Assembly (NCBI GenBank): GCA_934621665.1
Contig: CAKTUT010000003.1
Span: 1-23,634, forward strand
DNA: 23,634 nucleotides
DNA from: an uncultured Oscillospiraceae bacterium
GTDB taxonomy: Bacteria; Bacillota; Clostridia; Oscillospirales; Oscillospiraceae
Direction: 5' to 3'
The translations under genes were made by a program, and so were the position numbers. This document shows, one piece after another, positions 21,873-23,634 of this stretch. How positions within the stretch are numbered: position 1 is the stretch's first letter; every line of letters starts with the position of its first letter. The notes beneath the pieces were generated by a model. That model made no database searches, was not told the origin of the DNA, and was given only the letters and a program-made list of their open reading frames with translations.

Positions 21873-22946
21873 CACGTCGTTCAGACACGAGATGCTGCGG
21901 ATCATAATCGCCAGATATTCAATCACCGGTGCGAGCACCTCTTGTGCGAAGAAGTCACGTCCAAACGCCGCCTGCAGCAGTGTTTCCACGCGCAGCTCCT
22001 GCTCCTGCGCCTTGCGTGCGACGGAGGAAAACGGGAACGAATGGCTCAGCGCCCTGGCCGAAGAGACGATCGCCCGCTCGGAAATCAGCGATTCGATGCA
22101 CCCGCGGCAGCCGCAATAGCAGCGCGTCTGCGCACGCGGATCGACAATCAGGTGGCCAAACTCGCCAACCATGCCGCCGCAGCCGGGCAGCATCTGCTGA
22201 TTTGTCAGCAAGCAGCCGCTGACCGACTCTCCACAGGAGATAATGGCCAGCTTTTCCACGTTCGCGTTGTTTTCAAACAGCAGCTCCGCATAGCCCGCGT
22301 AGTGACAGGCATTGTTTATGCTGACCGGCACTTCTGCCGGAACAAGCTCCGCCAGATCCGCCCGAATGGGATAAAACGACGCGTGCGCCGACTGGGGCGG
22401 ATAGAGGATTTCGCCGCGGTCGCGATTGACCACACCGTTGTAGGCCACGGCCACACCACACACGCGTTTTCCGGCCAGCGCGCTGCAATTACGCACTGCC
22501 TCCAGCGCCTCGCACATCTTTTCAATCAACGCCTGATACGTCAGTCCGTCATTCAGCGTATGCTTTTCGCGGTATAAAATTTCCCGCCCAAGGTCGATCA
22601 CCGCACAATCGAGCACATTTTTCCGGTACATCGACAGTACCACCGTAGCCGCCAGCTCCGCATTGATGCGAAACAATTCCGGCTTTTTACCGCCCTCAGT
22701 CGTCGATTCGCCCTTTCCCGCGGAGCAGACAATGTCCTGTTTGCAAAGTTCGGCAAGGATCTTGGATATCGTTGTCTTACTCAGCGCTGTCAGTGACGAC
22801 AGCTCGCCCGCTGACAGAATTTTTTCCCTTTCCAATAAAGAGATTACGAGTCTCTGGTTATGCTGCTTGATATCCACCGGTTTCCCGCTCAAATTCTTGG
22901 GCTCTGTCATATACTCCTGAAAAATCACCGGCATGCTCACCCTCAT
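21639..22946 (-). CDS. ROK-family transcriptional repressor
   Basis: A 435-residue XylR/NagC-type regulator and the probable controller of the neighbouring sugar genes. A winged helix-turn-helix lies at about 26-75 (DIKQHNQRLVISLL, then LSKTTISKILAEL). The ROK sugar-binding domain follows, with GEFGHLIVDP (261-270) and the zinc motif CYCGCRGCIE (276-285; His265 plus the cysteines). The kinase catalytic Asp in NDA is NNA here (211-213) and the N-terminal DLGxT phosphate loop is DLGRE, so it is a sensor, not a kinase. Starts are possible at 22946 (AAGGA 3 bases upstream), 22934 (GAGG, better spacing) and 22910 (AGGAG, close); the first two differ by four residues. A promoter lies upstream and an operator-like sequence is in its leader, suggesting autoregulation. 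Confidence 0.92.
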   Translation of the reverse strand: MRVSMPVIFQEYMTEPKNLSGKPVDIKQHNQRLVISLLEREKILSAGELSSLTALSKTTISKILAELCKQDIVCSAGKGESTTEGGKKPELFRINAELAATVVLSMYRKNVLDCAVIDLGREILYREKHTLNDGLTYQALIEKMCEALEAVRNCSALAGKRVCGVAVAYNGVVNRDRGEILYPPQSAHASFYPIRADLAELVPAEVPVSINNACHYAGYAELLFENNANVEKLAIISCGESVSGCLLTNQQMLPGCGGMVGEFGHLIVDPRAQTRCYCGCRGCIESLISERAIVSSARALSHSFPFSSVARKAQEQELRVETLLQAAFGRDFFAQEVLAPVIEYLAIMIRSISCLNDVSKVIIQGMYARAGDDFLEMIRKELRKYNQLVSHGDLTVEFSQYSVKGEAEDDYACICGAGYAVSNLYLDAQIGRAEI

Positions 22947-22960
22947 CTTTCCTTGTTTTT

Positions 22961-22977
22961 GTTATGAAACCAAGTTT
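22961..22977. promoter_or_regulatory. Candidate ROK operator in its own leader
   Basis: GTTATGAAACCAAGTTT is 14/17 identical to 20677-20693 beside the operon promoter. It lies between the predicted start of the ROK transcript (~22985) and its first codon, where binding would repress the gene itself. Confidence 0.45.
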
Positions 22978-22990
22978 TAAAACCACTTCT

Positions 22991-23019
22991 AGTTTAATGT
23001 ACCGCGACGGTTTTTTCAA
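22991..23019 (-). promoter_or_regulatory. Probable promoter of the ROK gene
   Basis: On the minus strand there is TTGAAA (23019-23014), a 17-base spacer and TAAACT (22996-22991). Start would be near 22985, about 40 bases before the first possible ATG. Confidence 0.55.
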
Positions 23020-23048
23020 GCGATTCTCAGAAGTTTTTTGCGCTGCAG

Positions 23049-23083
23049 GCCTACTTTTTTCTGTTGTATCAGAAAAAGCAGGA
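23049..23083. repeat. Dispersed hairpin repeat, copy 2
   Basis: GGCCTAC, T6, CTGTTG, TATCAGAAAAAGCAGGAC: the same layout as 5754-5786 with one extra T, a changed loop and one stem mismatch (A against C). It lies in the 212-base gap between the ROK gene and the RidA remnant. Confidence 0.6.
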
Positions 23084-23114
23084 CGTCGAAAATGCGCTCC
23101 GCTGCACAAAATGC

Positions 23115-23152
23115 GCAAAAAATCCCGCTGCGTTTTCCGCAGCAGGATTTTC
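23115..23152 (-). terminator. Terminator of the RidA-like gene
   Basis: Arms AAAATCCCGCTGCG and CGCAGCAGGATTTT (about 23117-23132 and 23138-23151) with one mismatch, 7 bases after the stop at 23159. On the minus strand a T-run follows (GGGATTTTTTGCG). Confidence 0.75.
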
Positions 23153-23158
23153 GGCAGC

Positions 23159-23545
23159 TCAGGCCTGTTTCACAGCAATCGCTTCGATCTCGCAAAGCAT
23201 CCCCTTTGGAAGTGCCTTGACCGCTACACAGCTGCGCGCGGGATTCGAGACGAAGTGACGTGCGTAGACCTCATTGAATGCGGCAAAGTCCGCCATATCC
23301 GCCAGAAAGCAGGTCGTCTTAATGACTCTGTCCATCTGAACTCCTGTCGCAGCAAGCACCGCCGCAACGTTCCTGCACCTCTGCTCGGCCTGTGCCACAA
23401 TGCCATCGGGGATCGCACCGGTGGCTGGCTCAACCGGAATCTGCCCCCGCAATCGTTTGCAAGTGCGACGCGTATTCTTGCTGTTGTCAGGGCATTGTAA
23501 CACCGCAATCCGATTGATGCCGAAGTGGGTACGGCAGGTAAGCAA
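23159..23545 (-). pseudogene. RidA/YjgF-family enamine deaminase remnant, 5' part decayed
   Basis: The 3' two-thirds is a normal RidA protein: from GQIPVEPATG through AQAEQRCRNVAAVL, RVIKTTCFLADMADFAAFNEVY, PARSC (conserved Arg) and EIEAIAV. RidA hydrolyses reactive enamine/imine intermediates. The expected first 30 or so residues (start, IGPYSQ core and first strands) are not found in this frame. A faint VPTSASIG is readable in another frame just upstream, so at least one frameshift and further decay have occurred. No ATG or GTG start with a ribosome site exists; the frame can only open with TTG at 23545, which lies in the arm of a terminator hairpin (23545-23578), leaving no space for a promoter. 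I judge it a truncated pseudogene; a sequencing error alone would not restore the missing core. Confidence 0.7.
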
Positions 23546-23630
23546 AAAGCCTTGAAATCGTATGATTTCAAGGCTTTTGAACTTGTCAAAAAAGTATTTT
23601 TGACAAGCTCAGCACCCCGCCATCGGCGGG
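23545..23630. other. Cluster of three hairpins at the window edge
   Basis: Three inverted repeats in a row: AAAAGCCTTGAAATC (23545-23559) with 23564-23578, a terminator-like hairpin with T-runs on both strands; CTTGTCAAAAA (23582-23592) with 23597-23607; and CCCGCC (23616-23621) with 23625-23630. The first is probably the terminator of a minus-strand gene beyond the right edge. No gene is visible here. Confidence 0.6.
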
Positions 23631-23634
23631 CTGC

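Noticed and set aside
1..23634. CRISPR arrays, tRNA or rRNA genes, insertion sequences with transposase
   Set aside because: I found no regularly spaced repeats, no cloverleaf-like sequence and no transposase or integrase motifs on either strand.

Overview
The window reads as chromosomal DNA from a fairly GC-rich anaerobic Firmicute, most likely a gut Oscillospiraceae-type Clostridium relative. The reasons are strong AGGAGG ribosome sites, sigma-A style promoters, U-tailed hairpin terminators, a ComEB-type dCMP deaminase, a DusB / ECF sigma / anti-sigma cluster, and an LplABC-type sugar importer with a DUF624 (YesL-type) protein and a ROK regulator. I see no phage, transposase, CRISPR array, rRNA or tRNA. 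The taxonomic placement is inference from gene content only.

Left region (1-6181). A secreted protein with a degenerate polysaccharide-deacetylase domain (minus strand) is divergent from a dCMP deaminase followed by a small one-span membrane protein, closed by a perfect terminator. A second plus-strand operon follows with its own extended -10 promoter: dusB, an ECF sigma factor and its zinc-containing anti-sigma factor (ATGA overlap), also closed by a terminator. Next comes a stand-alone zinc-ribbon protein with a CFI-box C-terminal domain. A gene-free stretch then holds a dispersed hairpin repeat and a MITE-like element.

Centre (6117-20672). Twelve minus-strand genes, closely packed and partly overlapping, look like one ~14.3 kb sugar-utilisation operon. 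In transcription order: aldo/keto reductase, AllA-like cupin, PfkB kinase, aldose 1-epimerase, metal-dependent amidohydrolase, two LplB/LplC-type permeases, a solute-binding lipoprotein, a cytoplasmic GH2 glycosidase, a FucI/AraA-like isomerase, a class II ketose-phosphate aldolase, and an MFS transporter. The simplest reading is ABC import of an intact oligosaccharide, cytoplasmic hydrolysis by GH2, anomer interconversion, aldose-to-ketose isomerisation, phosphorylation, aldol cleavage, aldehyde reduction by the AKR, and movement of a product or sugar by the MFS protein. The AllA-like protein and the amidohydrolase have no obvious place in known versions of such a pathway, so the substrate may be a modified sugar. 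No ABC ATPase is encoded here; a shared MsmX-type ATPase would be needed. Two strong non-terminator hairpins sit between cistrons of this operon.

Right region (20441-23634). A DUF624/YesL-like membrane gene diverges from the operon, and a ROK-family repressor lies convergent to it. The intergenic region carries two near-consensus promoters facing each other, and candidate ROK operators that share a 17-bp motif (14/17 identical) with the ROK gene's own leader. The YesL-like reading frame has no stop codon before the bidirectional terminator it shares with the ROK gene. The far right holds a RidA-like gene whose 5' third is decayed and abuts a terminator hairpin, so it is probably a pseudogene.
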